Source: Citrobacter sp. FP75 (GTDB lineage: Bacteria > Pseudomonadota > Gammaproteobacteria > Enterobacterales > Enterobacteriaceae). Taken from it: 64,000 nucleotides of DNA. The translations under genes were made by a program, and so were the position numbers. Shown here one piece after another: positions 41,469 to 53,042 of this stretch. The notes below the pieces were generated by a model. That model saw only the letters and a program-made list of their open reading frames with translations, was not told the DNA's origin and did not search any database. The stretch is taken from NCBI RefSeq assembly GCF_018342065.1, contig NZ_JAFDOE010000001.1:558001-622000 (forward strand), written 5' to 3'. How positions within the stretch are numbered: the first letter of the stretch is position 1; each line of letters opens with the position of its first letter.

Positions 41469-41506
41469 GTTCCCATTCATACAAACTACGTATATTTGAT
41501 GGGAAC
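41469..41506. repeat. Inverted repeat upstream of ycaM
   Basis: GTTCCCAT (41469-41476) and ATGGGAAC (41499-41506) form an inverted pair with a 22-bp spacer. The left arm is itself part of the near-perfect palindrome ATGGG-TT-CCCAT (41465-41476), and the right part reads GATGGGAACTCATC. Two copies of a dyad suggest a regulator binding site for ycaM. Confidence 0.45.
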
Positions 41507-41660
41507 TCATCGTATTTAATCACCACGCATCTTTCCTGAAAAATAAACTGTGCAGAAGATTATAGTTTTACATTCTGCCATTTCCGCCCGTTCATTTTAC
41601 CGCGCATAATCCCTCGCCTTATTGATCGATATTTAAAATCGCACCCACGAAGGATCGCGT

Positions 41661-43082
41661 ATGGCCGGTGTTCAGGAAAAACAATTGCGATGGTACAACA
41701 TCGCCTTGATGTCGTTTATTACCGTTTGGGGGTTTGGCAACGTTGTTAACAACTATGCTAATCAGGGATTGGTGGTTGTCTCCTCCTGGATCTTTATTTT
41801 TGCGCTCTATTTTATTCCCTACGCGCTGATCGTCGGACAGCTTGGTTCTACCTTTAAAGATGGAAAAGGGGGCGTCAGTACCTGGATTAAACACACCATG
41901 GGACCGGGGCTGGCTTATCTTGCTGCATGGACTTACTGGGTGGTGCATATTCCTTACCTGGCGCAGAAACCGCAGGCTATTCTGATTGCCCTGGGATGGG
42001 CGCTGAAGGGGGATGGGTCACTCATTAAAGAATACACCGTAGTGGCGTTGCAGGGACTGACGCTGGCGCTGTTTGTCTTTTTCATGTGGGTTGCATCCCG
42101 AGGGATGAAGTCACTGAAAATTGTGGGCTCTGTGGCCGGTATTGCGATGTTTGTGATGTCAATTCTGTATGTCGTGATGGCAGTAACCGCACCGGCCATC
42201 ACCGATGTCGAGATCGCTACCACCAATATCACCTGGGAATCGTTCATTCCGCACATTGATTTCACTTATATTACGACGATTTCGATGCTGGTCTTCGCGG
42301 TGGGTGGTGCGGAGAAAATTTCACCTTACGTTAATCAGACCCGCAATCCCGGCAGAGAATTCCCGAAAGGAATGTTGATTCTGGCCATTATGGTGGCGGT
42401 GTGTGCGATCCTCGGATCGCTGGCAATGGGGATGATGTTTGACTCACGGCATATCCCCGATGATTTAATGACCAATGGCCAGTATTATGCTTTCCAGAAA
42501 CTGGGCGAGTATTACGGTATGGGTAATACGCTGATGGTTATTTATGCGGTTGCCAACACGCTGGGGCAGATTGCGGCTTTAGTGTTTTCTATCGATGCGC
42601 CGCTTAAAGTTTTGCTGGGTGATGCAGACAGTCGGTATATTCCTGCGCGTTTGTGCCGCACAAATGCGTCCGGTACGCCGGTGAACGGTTATATACTGAC
42701 GTTAGTGTTAGTCGCGATTCTGATTATGTTGCCGACGCTGGGAATTGGCGATATGAACAACCTGTATAAATGGTTGCTCAATCTTAACTCGGTTGTGATG
42801 CCGCTGCGTTATTTATGGGTGTTCGTGGCATTTATTGCCGTTATTCGGCTGGCGCAGAAGTATAAGTCAGAATATGTCTTTATCCGCAACAAAACGCTGG
42901 CGTTAACCGTCGGCGGATGGTGTTTTGCCTTTACCGCGTTTGCCTGCCTCACCGGGATCTTTCCAAAAATGGAAGCTTTTACCCCTGAGTGGACGTTCCA
43001 GCTGACGCTGAACATTGCGACACCGTTTGTGCTGGTCGGACTGGGATTGATTTTCCCGCTGCTGGCGAGAAGAGGGCGTTAA
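41661..43082 (+). CDS. ycaM: Amino acid/polyamine antiporter-family transporter YcaM
   Basis: Inner-membrane APC-superfamily protein of 473 residues with about twelve membrane helices, matching E. coli YcaM. The N-terminal helix 1 motif WGFGNVVNNYANQG and the family segment AVGGAEKISPYVNQTRNPG are present. The substrate is unknown; relatives are amino acid antiporters such as GadC. It is convergent with pflA; the E. coli genes ycaN and ycaK, which lie between them, are absent. Confidence 0.92.
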   Translation: MAGVQEKQLRWYNIALMSFITVWGFGNVVNNYANQGLVVVSSWIFIFALYFIPYALIVGQLGSTFKDGKGGVSTWIKHTMGPGLAYLAAWTYWVVHIPYLAQKPQAILIALGWALKGDGSLIKEYTVVALQGLTLALFVFFMWVASRGMKSLKIVGSVAGIAMFVMSILYVVMAVTAPAITDVEIATTNITWESFIPHIDFTYITTISMLVFAVGGAEKISPYVNQTRNPGREFPKGMLILAIMVAVCAILGSLAMGMMFDSRHIPDDLMTNGQYYAFQKLGEYYGMGNTLMVIYAVANTLGQIAALVFSIDAPLKVLLGDADSRYIPARLCRTNASGTPVNGYILTLVLVAILIMLPTLGIGDMNNLYKWLLNLNSVVMPLRYLWVFVAFIAVIRLAQKYKSEYVFIRNKTLALTVGGWCFAFTAFACLTGIFPKMEAFTPEWTFQLTLNIATPFVLVGLGLIFPLLARRGR

Positions 43083-43091
43083 GAGATATTG

Positions 43092-43119
43092 CGGTGGGTA
43101 ACGCGCTTGCTACCCACCG
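43092..43119. terminator. Hairpin between convergent ycaM and pflA
   Basis: 9-bp perfect stem CGGTGGGTA / TACCCACCG with a 10-nt loop. It fills the 44-bp gap and probably ends both transcripts, although T runs are lacking. Confidence 0.55.
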
Positions 43120-43126
43120 GAAAGAA

Positions 43127-43867
43127 TCAATACATCACTTTATGACCATACTGTTCAAGGATGCCTTTCACGCGATCCATGGTCTCTTTCTTCGGCGGCT
43201 TCACGCCATCCAGTTTGTACTCTTCGCCCATTGCCACCCATTTGTGTTTTCCCAGTTCGTGGTAAGGCAGCAGTTCGATTTTTTCGACGTTACCCATATC
43301 GCGGGTAAACTCGCCCAGGCGATGTGCGGAATCGTCATCATCAGACCAACCCGGCACGACAACGTAGCGGATCCACACGTTGATATCTTTGTTAGACAAA
43401 TAGCGTGCGAACTCCAGCGTACGATGATTGGATACACCCACCAGATTCTGGTGAATTTCATCGTTCATTTGTTTGAGATCGAGCATCACCAGGTCGGTCA
43501 CTTCCAGCAACTCATCAATCACTGGATCGTAGCGACGAACAAAACCGTTGGTGTCGAGACAGGTGTGAATACCTTCTTTCTTACAGGCGCGGAACCAGTC
43601 GCGAACGAATTCAGCCTGCAGGATGGCCTCACCGCCGGATGCCGTGACGCCACCACCGGAGGCGTTCATAAAGTGACGATAGGTCACTACTTCTTTCATC
43701 AATTCTTCAACGGTGACTTCTTTACCACCGTGCGTATCCCACGTATCACGGTTATGGCAATACAGGCAGCGCATCAGGCAGCCCTGGAAGAAGGTAATAA
43801 AACGGATGCCCGGGCCGTCTACGGTGCCACAGGATTCAAAGGAGTGAATGCGACCAATAACTGACAT
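43127..43867 (-). CDS. pflA: Pyruvate formate-lyase 1 activating enzyme
   Basis: Radical-SAM enzyme that installs the glycyl radical on PflB under anaerobic conditions. The 246-residue protein has the cluster motif CLMRCLYC with Cys30, Cys34 and Cys37, and the family start [12 protein letters not shown]. The ATG at 43867 lies 11 bp after GGAG; the frame remains open upstream. A terminator separates it from pflB, so it probably has its own promoter, as in E. coli. Confidence 0.98.
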   Translation of the reverse strand: MSVIGRIHSFESCGTVDGPGIRFITFFQGCLMRCLYCHNRDTWDTHGGKEVTVEELMKEVVTYRHFMNASGGGVTASGGEAILQAEFVRDWFRACKKEGIHTCLDTNGFVRRYDPVIDELLEVTDLVMLDLKQMNDEIHQNLVGVSNHRTLEFARYLSNKDINVWIRYVVVPGWSDDDDSAHRLGEFTRDMGNVEKIELLPYHELGKHKWVAMGEEYKLDGVKPPKKETMDRVKGILEQYGHKVMY

Positions 43868-44003
43868 TGCGGTGTATCTCCAGATATGGCCCATCCGGGG
43901 CCAGAGTGAGTGCACAGTTATTAACTGTGTCGAGTCTGTTTTGGCAGTCATCCATAAGTATAGATAGCTGACGAAACAGGCTGGGTCTGAGGAGTAACCT
44001 GTT

Positions 44004-44032
44004 AAAAAGGCCCCACTTACGTGGAGCCTTTA
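44004..44032 (-). terminator. pflB terminator
   Basis: On the minus strand, imperfect stem AAAGGCTCCAC / GTGGGGCCTTT with a GTAA loop followed by T residues, 29 bp after the pflB stop. Confidence 0.8.
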
Positions 44033-44060
44033 TTGTACTCTTTTTCAGTCAGACAGGGAA

Positions 44061-46343
<2,283 letters not shown>

Positions 46344-46402
46344 GTAACACCTACCTTCTTAAGTGGATTTTTTATTTACTACGTGTAATGGGCATCAACA
46401 TA

Positions 46403-47260
46403 TTAATGATGATCGTTACCACGTAGGTAAATGACCCAGTATGTCAACCCGACTAACAAACCGCCGCCGATAATGTTACCGATCGTAACCGGAATCAGGT
46501 TATCGGTGATGAAATTCATCACGGTCAGGTGAGAGAAATTCTCCGGAGAAGAACCGACAGCGGTCCAAAATTCCGGCGTGGCGAAATCGCGTATTACGAT
46601 ACCCATAGGGATCATAAACATGTTTGCGATACTGTGCTCAAAACCGCTGGCAACAAACATTGCGACCGGTAATACCATGATAAACGCTTTGTCCATCAGG
46701 CTGCGACCTGAGTAGCTCATCCATACGGCCAGACACACCATCAGGTTAGCCAGAATGCCGAGGCTGACGGCTTCAACAAAGGTGTGATGCACTTTGTGAT
46801 CGGCGGTTTGCAGGACGTTTAGCCCCCAAGCGCCGTTGGCGGTCATATATTCGCCGGAAAGCCACATCAGTAGCACAAAGAGCAAACAACCAATCAGGTT
46901 GCCAACATAGACGTTAAGCCAGTTTTTTGCCAGTTGGCCCCAGGTAATGCGCCCACTGGCCTTCGCGACGACAATCAGTACGGTTGAAGTAAAGAGGTCA
47001 GCGCCGCAGACAACACAAAGAATCAGGCCCAGGGAAAAGCAGATACCACCGATCAGTTTAGCCATGCCAAAGGGCATTGTTCCAGTACCGGTCGTGGCGG
47101 TGATATAGAAAACAAAGGCAATTGAAATGAACACACCGGCAGTAATTGCCAGATAGAACGTCTTAAGCGGATGTTTCGTTGCTTTATAGACGCCTGCTTC
47201 TTCGGCAACTTTGGCCATAGCAGCAGGAAGTATAAGATCAAAAGGGTTGTCAGCTTTCAC
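46403..47260 (-). CDS. focA: Formate channel FocA
   Basis: Pentameric inner-membrane channel of the FNT family that exports and re-imports formate made by PflB. The 285-residue protein has six membrane helices, with the family motifs in GADLFTSTV and GFEHSIANMF (including the conserved His). The start is a GTG at 47260, preceded by AGAGAGAG and giving the E. coli N-terminus KADNPFDL; an upstream in-frame ATG is 14 codons away. First gene of focA-pflB. Confidence 0.96.
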   Translation of the reverse strand: MKADNPFDLILPAAMAKVAEEAGVYKATKHPLKTFYLAITAGVFISIAFVFYITATTGTGTMPFGMAKLIGGICFSLGLILCVVCGADLFTSTVLIVVAKASGRITWGQLAKNWLNVYVGNLIGCLLFVLLMWLSGEYMTANGAWGLNVLQTADHKVHHTFVEAVSLGILANLMVCLAVWMSYSGRSLMDKAFIMVLPVAMFVASGFEHSIANMFMIPMGIVIRDFATPEFWTAVGSSPENFSHLTVMNFITDNLIPVTIGNIIGGGLLVGLTYWVIYLRGNDHH

Positions 47261-47292
47261 ACTAACTCTCTCTTTATTAAGTCGGCGACGAG

Positions 47293-47334
47293 ATACTAAC
47301 AAAGCATTATAGATGAGAATTTGATATAGATCAT
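47293..47334 (-). promoter_or_regulatory. FNR-dependent focA-pflB promoter
   Basis: TTGATATAGATCAT (47321-47334) matches the FNR consensus at 9 of 10 defined positions. With -10 TAGTAT (47298-47293), transcription would start near 47286, placing the FNR site centre at about -41.5, the class II position. A perfect TATAAT (47311-47306) is an alternative -10 but would put FNR too close. Confidence 0.7.
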
Positions 47335-47586
47335 ATCTCGCCTGGCTTATAGGCCCGTAAGACGCATGGTTTTTATGCGATTACGGAGTAACTTTTTGAT
47401 TATTCAAGTAAAAATAAATTTTAAAAATTATAAAGTGAGTTGAATTTTTTCCTTTAACCTCCAGTTGAGCGGTTAATTAAAATGGAGTAATTGAGATAAA
47501 ATGCAACACTAGCAAACTATTTTTTTTAATATCAACCACTAATTATTAACCTTGTTTTCACATTTATTTTTGTGTAATCAAAAATA

Positions 47587-47614
47587 AAAAAACGGGGCAC
47601 TAAAAGCGCCCCGT
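47587..47614 (-). terminator. ycaO terminator
   Basis: On the minus strand, stem ACGGGGC / GCCCCGT (extendable by two pairs) followed by seven T residues, 50 bp after the ycaO stop. Confidence 0.85.
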
Positions 47615-47664
47615 AATATAGCGTAGTCAATTGTTGAAGCCTACTCAGAGCAGGCTATTTGCTA

Positions 47665-49425
47665 TTATTTTGACCAGTATGCTGCTTTTGCACGCTGCAG
47701 TTTTTCGTAGGCTTTCAGCAGAGACTGATGTGCCGGGAAAGCCTGCAGATCGTTATCGACGGCTTGAAGGCCATAGAACGGCGCTTCTCCACTTAATGCC
47801 GCACTTGCCGCTTCAACAGCATCGGCACCGTACATACGTACGAAGGCGTTCAAATACTGCAGCGGCTGGCGATCGTCTTCCTGTGACAGCAGCAGCAGCG
47901 TTTGCAGGCAACGGTAGTAGTTGGCACGTTCGGCGCTAAAGACGGAGGTGTTAAATTCCATCGTCCACTCGGTCCAAATCAGCGCCTGCTCAAGATCGCC
48001 ACCGGCCAGCGCCAGCATCACTTTCAGTTCGCCAATGCGCAGCGTAGACCAACCGTTATCTGGACCGGTTGCCAGACCGAGCAGCTCACGCACGCGGGTA
48101 AAGTCGTCAAAACCTTCTTCGTCCAGCTGTTCGAGCAGGCTGAGATAGTCTTCTTTATCCCATTCGCTGCCTGGCAGAGAAAGAATCGTTTCACGCAGAT
48201 GCGTACCCATACCGTTATTCGCTAACCACAGATCTTCAGCCGGATAGATGTCAGACATTCCCGGAACGATGATACGGCAAGCGTAAACGCCCAGATGCTC
48301 GTAATCCGCGATATACACTTCTTTATCTTCGGTTTTGAAGATAGCCATCAGAGTGGCGAACTCTTCTTCCGTGGTGCCGGAGAAATTCCAGTCAACGAAC
48401 GGATAATCGGCATCCTGCTTGAACAGATCCCAGGAGATCAGGCCGCTGGAATCGATGAAATGGGTTTCGAGGTTGGTATGCTCAGCCACTTCTTCATCAT
48501 CAAAGGTCGGCGGCATAAAGACATCAAGATCTTTCAGACCGCGGCCCTGCAGCAGTTCGGTGACGGTACGTTCCAGCGCTACGCCGAAGTCCGGGTGAGC
48601 ACCGAATGACGCAAAACAGGTCCCGTTCGCCGGGTTAAACAGCACCACGCAGATAACCGGGTATTTACCGCCCAGCGAGCCGTCATAGGCGAAAATAGGG
48701 AATCCTTCAGACTCCAGCTTGGCGATGGATTCGACCACGGCCGGATAGCGTGCCAGCACGTCGGCCGGAATTTCCGGCAGGCTGATGCTTTCTGCGATAA
48801 TGCGATTCTTCACATAGCGTTCAAAGACTTCAGACAGCCCCTGAACGCGCGCTTCATTCGGGGTGTTCCCTGCAGACATCCCGTTAGAGACATACAGGTT
48901 GCCGATGATATTCATCGGAATGTACACGGTTTGGTTATCAGACTGGCGGGTAAACGGCAGGCCGCAGATACCGCGTTCTTCATTGCCTGACTGCAGGTCG
49001 ATCAGCATGCTGCCGGCCAGTTCGTTATCTGGATCGTAGAACGCGCGCAGACGCTCATCCAGCAGACCTTCCGGCACATTGTCGTCTTCAGTCAGCGGGA
49101 ACCATTTTTCGTTCGGGTAATGCACGAACGGGCCGTTAGCGATGGTTTCACCCAGCCAGAAATCGGCGAAGAAATAGTTGGTGGACAGACGCTCAAAATA
49201 TTCGCCCAGCGCGGAAGCCAGCGCCGCTTTTTTCGTCGCACCTTTACCGTTGGTGAAACACAGGGCGCACTCTTTATCGCGAATATGTACAGACCAGACG
49301 TTAGGAACGGGATTCAACCATGAGGCTTCTTCAATCTGGAAACCGAGGTCGAGGAGTTTTTGCTGGAAGCGGGCGATGGAATCTTCCAGAGCGGCATCTT
49401 TGCCGGGAATAAATGTTTGCGTCAT
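47665..49425 (-). CDS. ycaO: YcaO, ribosomal protein S12 methylthiolation accessory factor
   Basis: Founding member of the YcaO superfamily, ATP-dependent enzymes that phosphorylate peptide backbones. In azoline-type RiPP clusters relatives form heterocycles; the E. coli protein is not in such a cluster and assists RimO in beta-methylthiolation of S12. The 586-residue product has the N-terminal YcaO domain (about 1-390; ATP-binding regions such as GLSEVFERYVKNRI) and a C-terminal TPR-like domain. The ATG at 49425 matches the family start MTQTFIPGKD. No RiPP precursor or modification gene is nearby. Confidence 0.95.
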   Translation of the reverse strand: MTQTFIPGKDAALEDSIARFQQKLLDLGFQIEEASWLNPVPNVWSVHIRDKECALCFTNGKGATKKAALASALGEYFERLSTNYFFADFWLGETIANGPFVHYPNEKWFPLTEDDNVPEGLLDERLRAFYDPDNELAGSMLIDLQSGNEERGICGLPFTRQSDNQTVYIPMNIIGNLYVSNGMSAGNTPNEARVQGLSEVFERYVKNRIIAESISLPEIPADVLARYPAVVESIAKLESEGFPIFAYDGSLGGKYPVICVVLFNPANGTCFASFGAHPDFGVALERTVTELLQGRGLKDLDVFMPPTFDDEEVAEHTNLETHFIDSSGLISWDLFKQDADYPFVDWNFSGTTEEEFATLMAIFKTEDKEVYIADYEHLGVYACRIIVPGMSDIYPAEDLWLANNGMGTHLRETILSLPGSEWDKEDYLSLLEQLDEEGFDDFTRVRELLGLATGPDNGWSTLRIGELKVMLALAGGDLEQALIWTEWTMEFNTSVFSAERANYYRCLQTLLLLSQEDDRQPLQYLNAFVRMYGADAVEAASAALSGEAPFYGLQAVDNDLQAFPAHQSLLKAYEKLQRAKAAYWSK

Positions 49426-49560
49426 GAAAATCACTTTTGTCGTACGGAAAGCGCGCAATGATACGGGTTTTATATGAATGGTGCTATCGCCGCCACCGCT
49501 GTGACGCAAATAAAAGCGTTGACTATGCTTTCACACGGTAACCAACGTTAAGAGTACAAA

Positions 49561-50253
49561 ATGAAAGCATTCGATTTACACCGTATGGCGCTCGATAAAG
49601 TACCCATGGAGTTTCTGGGCGAGGTTGCGCTGCGCAGCCTGTATACCTTTATATTGGTTTTCTTGTTTTTAAAAATTACCGGACGGCGTGGCGTACGGCA
49701 GATGTCGCTTTTTGAAGTACTGATTATCCTGACGCTGGGCTCGGCGGCGGGGGATGTGGCGTTTTATGACGATGTTCCGCTGCTCCCGGTGCTGGTGGTC
49801 TTCATTACCCTCGCGCTGCTTTATCGCTTAGTGATGTGGTTGATGGCGCACAGCGAAAAGCTGGAAGATTTGCTGGAGGGCAAACCTCTGGTGATTATTG
49901 AAGACGGCGAGCTGTCATGGTCGAAGCTCAATAACGCGAATATGACGGAATTCGAATTTTTTATGGAATTGCGCCTGAACGGCGTGGAGCAATTAGGGCA
50001 GGTGAAACTCGCTATTCTGGAGACCAATGGACAAATCAGCGTCTATTTCTTTGCCAACGAAGACGTCAAACCCGGTCTCAGCATTCTTCCTGAGCGCTGT
50101 ATCCAACGATTTAAGGTGGTACCGGAAGCGGGAGATTATGCCTGCGTACGCTGTAGTGAGGTGATTCGCATGTGCGCCGGGGATCATCAATTATGTCCAC
50201 GCTGTGCAAATCCAGAATGGACGAAGGCCAGTCGGGCAAAACGGGTCACCTGA
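49561..50253 (+). CDS. ycaP: DUF421 membrane protein YcaP
   Basis: A 230-residue protein of the YcaP/YetF (DUF421) family, function unknown. It has three N-terminal membrane helices (about 18-90), the family motif TGRRGVRQMSLFEVL, a cytoplasmic DUF421 domain, and a C-terminal zinc ribbon with two CxxC pairs (CVRC and CPRC, about 197-218). It is divergent from ycaO and 214 bp upstream of serC. Confidence 0.9.
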   Translation: MKAFDLHRMALDKVPMEFLGEVALRSLYTFILVFLFLKITGRRGVRQMSLFEVLIILTLGSAAGDVAFYDDVPLLPVLVVFITLALLYRLVMWLMAHSEKLEDLLEGKPLVIIEDGELSWSKLNNANMTEFEFFMELRLNGVEQLGQVKLAILETNGQISVYFFANEDVKPGLSILPERCIQRFKVVPEAGDYACVRCSEVIRMCAGDHQLCPRCANPEWTKASRAKRVT

Positions 50254-50299
50254 CAGCGAAAATATCGGTTTTTGGTCGTCAATCCGATAGATTCTGTTG

Positions 50300-50315
50300 T
50301 GTGACGAAGGGCACA
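50300..50315. promoter_or_regulatory. CRP-type site upstream of serC
   Basis: TGTGA-CGAAGG-GCACA matches the CRP consensus TGTGA-N6-TCACA at 9 of 10 positions. In E. coli, serC-aroA is repressed by cAMP-CRP and activated by Lrp. It lies about 150 bp before serC. Confidence 0.55.
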
Positions 50316-50467
50316 TTTTCGCCCTGGCCGGTTTTACCCATTGCGGCGCGTGTCACTGAATGATAAAACCGATATCCACAGGAATAACATATACCCAATG
50401 TCTGTCGCTGGAAATATCGCCAAAGACAGGATGTTGACTGGATAACAACACAACGTGGTGAGGGGAA

Positions 50468-51556
50468 ATGGCTCAGGTCTTCAATTTTAGTTCAGGTCCG
50501 GCAATGCTACCGGCGGACGTACTTAAACTGGCTCAACAGGATCTCCGCGACTGGAATGGTCTTGGCACGTCGGTCATGGAAATTAGTCACCGTGGCAAAG
50601 AATTTATCCAGGTCGCAGAGGAAGCGGAGCAGGATTTTCGCGATCTCCTTAGCATTCCCTCCAACTACAAAGTGTTGTTCTGTCATGGCGGCGGTCGCGG
50701 TCAGTTCGCCGGGATCCCACTTAATATTTTGGGCGATAAAACCACAGCGGACTACGTCGACGCCGGTTACTGGGCGGCCAGCGCCATTAAAGAAGCGAAA
50801 AAGTACTGCACGCCAAACGTGATTGATGCCAAAGTCACCGTCGATGGTCTGCGTGCTGTCAAGCCGATGAGTGAATGGCAGCTTTCTGACAACGCGGCGT
50901 ATTTGCACTATTGCCCGAACGAAACCATTGATGGTATCGCGATCGATGAAACGCCGAATTTTGCCAGTAATGTGGTGGTCACGGCAGATCTCTCTTCTAC
51001 TATTCTGTCCGGGCCGCTTGACGTTAGCCGCTATGGCGTTATCTACGCGGGCGCGCAGAAAAATATTGGTCCGGCGGGCCTGACGATTGTCATCGTACGT
51101 GAAGATTTACTGGGCAAGGCGCATGTGTCCTGTCCGTCGATCCTCGATTACACCGTCCTGAACGACAATGACTCGATGTTCAACACGCCGCCGACATTTG
51201 CCTGGTACCTCTCCGGTCTGGTCTTTAAGTGGCTGAAAAAGCAGGGTGGCGTCAGCGCGATGGACAAAATTAACCAGCAAAAAGCGGAACTACTGTATGG
51301 CGTAATTGATAACAGTGACTTCTACCGTAACGATGTCGCGAAATCTAACCGCTCACGCATGAATGTTCCGTTCCAGTTGGCTGACAGCGCACTGGATAAA
51401 CTTTTCCTCGAAGAGTCTTTTGCTGCTGGCCTGCATGCGCTGAAAGGGCATCGCGTGGTCGGTGGAATGCGGGCGTCTATCTACAATGCGATGCCGCTTG
51501 AAGGCGTGAAAGCGTTGACCGATTTCATGATCGATTTCGAGCGTCGCCGCGGCTAA
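50468..51556 (+). CDS. serC: Phosphoserine/phosphohydroxythreonine aminotransferase
   Basis: PLP enzyme for serine and pyridoxine biosynthesis: it converts 3-phosphohydroxypyruvate to phosphoserine and acts on the analogous four-carbon intermediate. The 362-residue protein has the PLP-lysine motif [10 protein letters not shown] and the start [22 protein letters not shown] precedes the ATG. It forms an operon with aroA, with an intervening hairpin. Confidence 0.98.
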   Translation: MAQVFNFSSGPAMLPADVLKLAQQDLRDWNGLGTSVMEISHRGKEFIQVAEEAEQDFRDLLSIPSNYKVLFCHGGGRGQFAGIPLNILGDKTTADYVDAGYWAASAIKEAKKYCTPNVIDAKVTVDGLRAVKPMSEWQLSDNAAYLHYCPNETIDGIAIDETPNFASNVVVTADLSSTILSGPLDVSRYGVIYAGAQKNIGPAGLTIVIVREDLLGKAHVSCPSILDYTVLNDNDSMFNTPPTFAWYLSGLVFKWLKKQGGVSAMDKINQQKAELLYGVIDNSDFYRNDVAKSNRSRMNVPFQLADSALDKLFLEESFAAGLHALKGHRVVGGMRASIYNAMPLEGVKALTDFMIDFERRRG

Positions 51557-51572
51557 TTTGCGGTTTTTTCAT

Positions 51573-51598
51573 CCCCACAGCCAGACTGTGGGGTTTTT
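51573..51598 (+). terminator. Attenuating terminator between serC and aroA
   Basis: Perfect 8-bp stem CCCCACAG / CTGTGGGG with a 5-nt loop and T5, between two genes of one operon. It probably ends some transcripts and lets serC be expressed more than aroA. Confidence 0.8.
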
Positions 51599-51624
51599 AT
51601 ATCTGTTTTTGAGAGTTAAGTTTC

Positions 51625-52908
51625 ATGGAATCCCTGACGTTACAACCCATCGCGCGGGTAGATGGCACCATCAATCTGCCTGGATCTAAAAGTGTTTCTA
51701 ACCGCGCTTTGCTGCTGGCTGCATTAGCAAATGGCACCACTGTCCTGACCAACCTGCTGGACAGCGATGATGTCCGCCATATGCTTAACGCACTGAATGC
51801 GTTAGGGATTAGCTACACCCTTTCCGCCGATCGTACCCGCTGCGAAATTATCGGTAACGGTGGAGCGTTACAGGCCGAAGGTGCTGTGGAATTGTTCCTT
51901 GGCAATGCCGGCACCGCGATGCGTCCGCTGGCCGCTGCGCTGTGTCTGGGCAGCAACGACATTGTGCTGACAGGCGAACCTCGCATGAAAGAGCGTCCGA
52001 TTGGCCATCTGGTTGATGCGCTGCGCCAGGGCGGTGCAAAAATTGATTACCTGGAGCAGGAAAACTATCCGCCTTTACGTCTGCGCGGTGGTTTTATCGG
52101 TGGGCAGGTTGAAGTGGACGGCAGCGTGTCCAGCCAATTCCTCACCGCCTTGTTGATGACTGCACCGCTGGCACCGCAGGATACAACGATCGCGATTAAA
52201 GGTGAGCTGGTATCAAAGCCTTATATCGACATCACGCTGAACCTGATGAAAACGTTTGGCGTTGAAATTGATAACCAGAACTATCAATACTTTGTTGTTA
52301 AAGGTGGGCAGCAATACCAGTCTCCTGGTGCATACCTGGTCGAAGGGGATGCGTCATCGGCCTCGTATTTCCTCGCGGCTGGCGCGATCAAAGGTGGCAC
52401 AGTGAAAGTCACCGGGATCGGACGTAACAGTATGCAGGGTGATATTCGCTTTGCCGACGTGTTGGAAAAAATGGGCGCGACTATTACATGGGGTGATGAT
52501 TTTATTGCCTGTACTCGCGGCGAGTTGAACGCTGTTGATATGGATATGAACCATATTCCCGATGCGGCGATGACCATTGCAACAGCTGCTCTGTTTGCGA
52601 AAGGCACCACTACGCTGCGTAACATCTACAACTGGCGTGTCAAAGAGACCGACCGCCTGTTCGCGATGGCGACGGAGTTACGTAAAGTGGGCGCTGAAGT
52701 GGAAGAGGGGCATGACTTTATCCGCATCACACCGCCTGCAATGTTAAAATTTGCCGATATCGCGACCTATAACGATCACCGCATGGCAATGTGTTTCTCG
52801 CTGGTGGCGCTGTCTGATACGCCAGTGACTATTCTTGACCCTAAATGCACGGCGAAAACCTTCCCGGATTATTTCCAACAGCTGGCGCGTATTAGTACGC
52901 TTGCCTAG
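51625..52908 (+). CDS. aroA: EPSP synthase (3-phosphoshikimate 1-carboxyvinyltransferase)
   Basis: Sixth step of the shikimate pathway: joins phosphoenolpyruvate to shikimate-3-phosphate. The 427-residue protein has the start motif [17 protein letters not shown] and the PEP-binding segment [16 protein letters not shown]. The unmodified GNAGTAMRP motif marks it as a class I, glyphosate-sensitive type. It is the second gene of serC-aroA. Confidence 0.98.
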   Translation: MESLTLQPIARVDGTINLPGSKSVSNRALLLAALANGTTVLTNLLDSDDVRHMLNALNALGISYTLSADRTRCEIIGNGGALQAEGAVELFLGNAGTAMRPLAAALCLGSNDIVLTGEPRMKERPIGHLVDALRQGGAKIDYLEQENYPPLRLRGGFIGGQVEVDGSVSSQFLTALLMTAPLAPQDTTIAIKGELVSKPYIDITLNLMKTFGVEIDNQNYQYFVVKGGQQYQSPGAYLVEGDASSASYFLAAGAIKGGTVKVTGIGRNSMQGDIRFADVLEKMGATITWGDDFIACTRGELNAVDMDMNHIPDAAMTIATAALFAKGTTTLRNIYNWRVKETDRLFAMATELRKVGAEVEEGHDFIRITPPAMLKFADIATYNDHRMAMCFSLVALSDTPVTILDPKCTAKTFPDYFQQLARISTLA

Positions 52909-52918
52909 CCTTCATATT

Positions 52919-52940
52919 GCGCCAGTCATCTGGCTGGCGC
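52919..52940 (+). terminator. Probable aroA terminator
   Basis: 7-bp stem GCGCCAG / CTGGCGC with an 8-nt loop, 11 bp after the aroA stop; no clear T run. Confidence 0.5.
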
Positions 52941-53042
52941 ATCGTTGTCCGTAACCGCACTATTTTTACGCTTACGACTAATGCTAATTTGTTGATGATT
53001 GTAATTATTTGTTTTTATTATAAATATCAATGGAAGATTAGT

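Larger units (their letters stand above)
47261..47664. other. 404-bp gap between focA and ycaO: focA-pflB control region
   Basis: A/T-rich stretch with no gene. It contains the FNR-type site and promoter elements for focA-pflB near focA, and the ycaO terminator at its far end. E. coli uses several promoters here controlled by FNR, ArcA and IHF; the further promoters could not be placed by eye. Confidence 0.7.

Noticed and set aside
41622-41635. FNR-like TTGATCGATATTTA upstream of ycaM
   Set aside because: The left half-site is good, but the right half (ATTTA for ATCAA) has two mismatches and no promoter was placed relative to it.
47665-49425. ycaO as part of a RiPP (azoline) biosynthetic cluster
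   Set aside because: The neighbours are focA and ycaP, as in E. coli, with no precursor peptide, dehydrogenase or exporter. This is the housekeeping YcaO.
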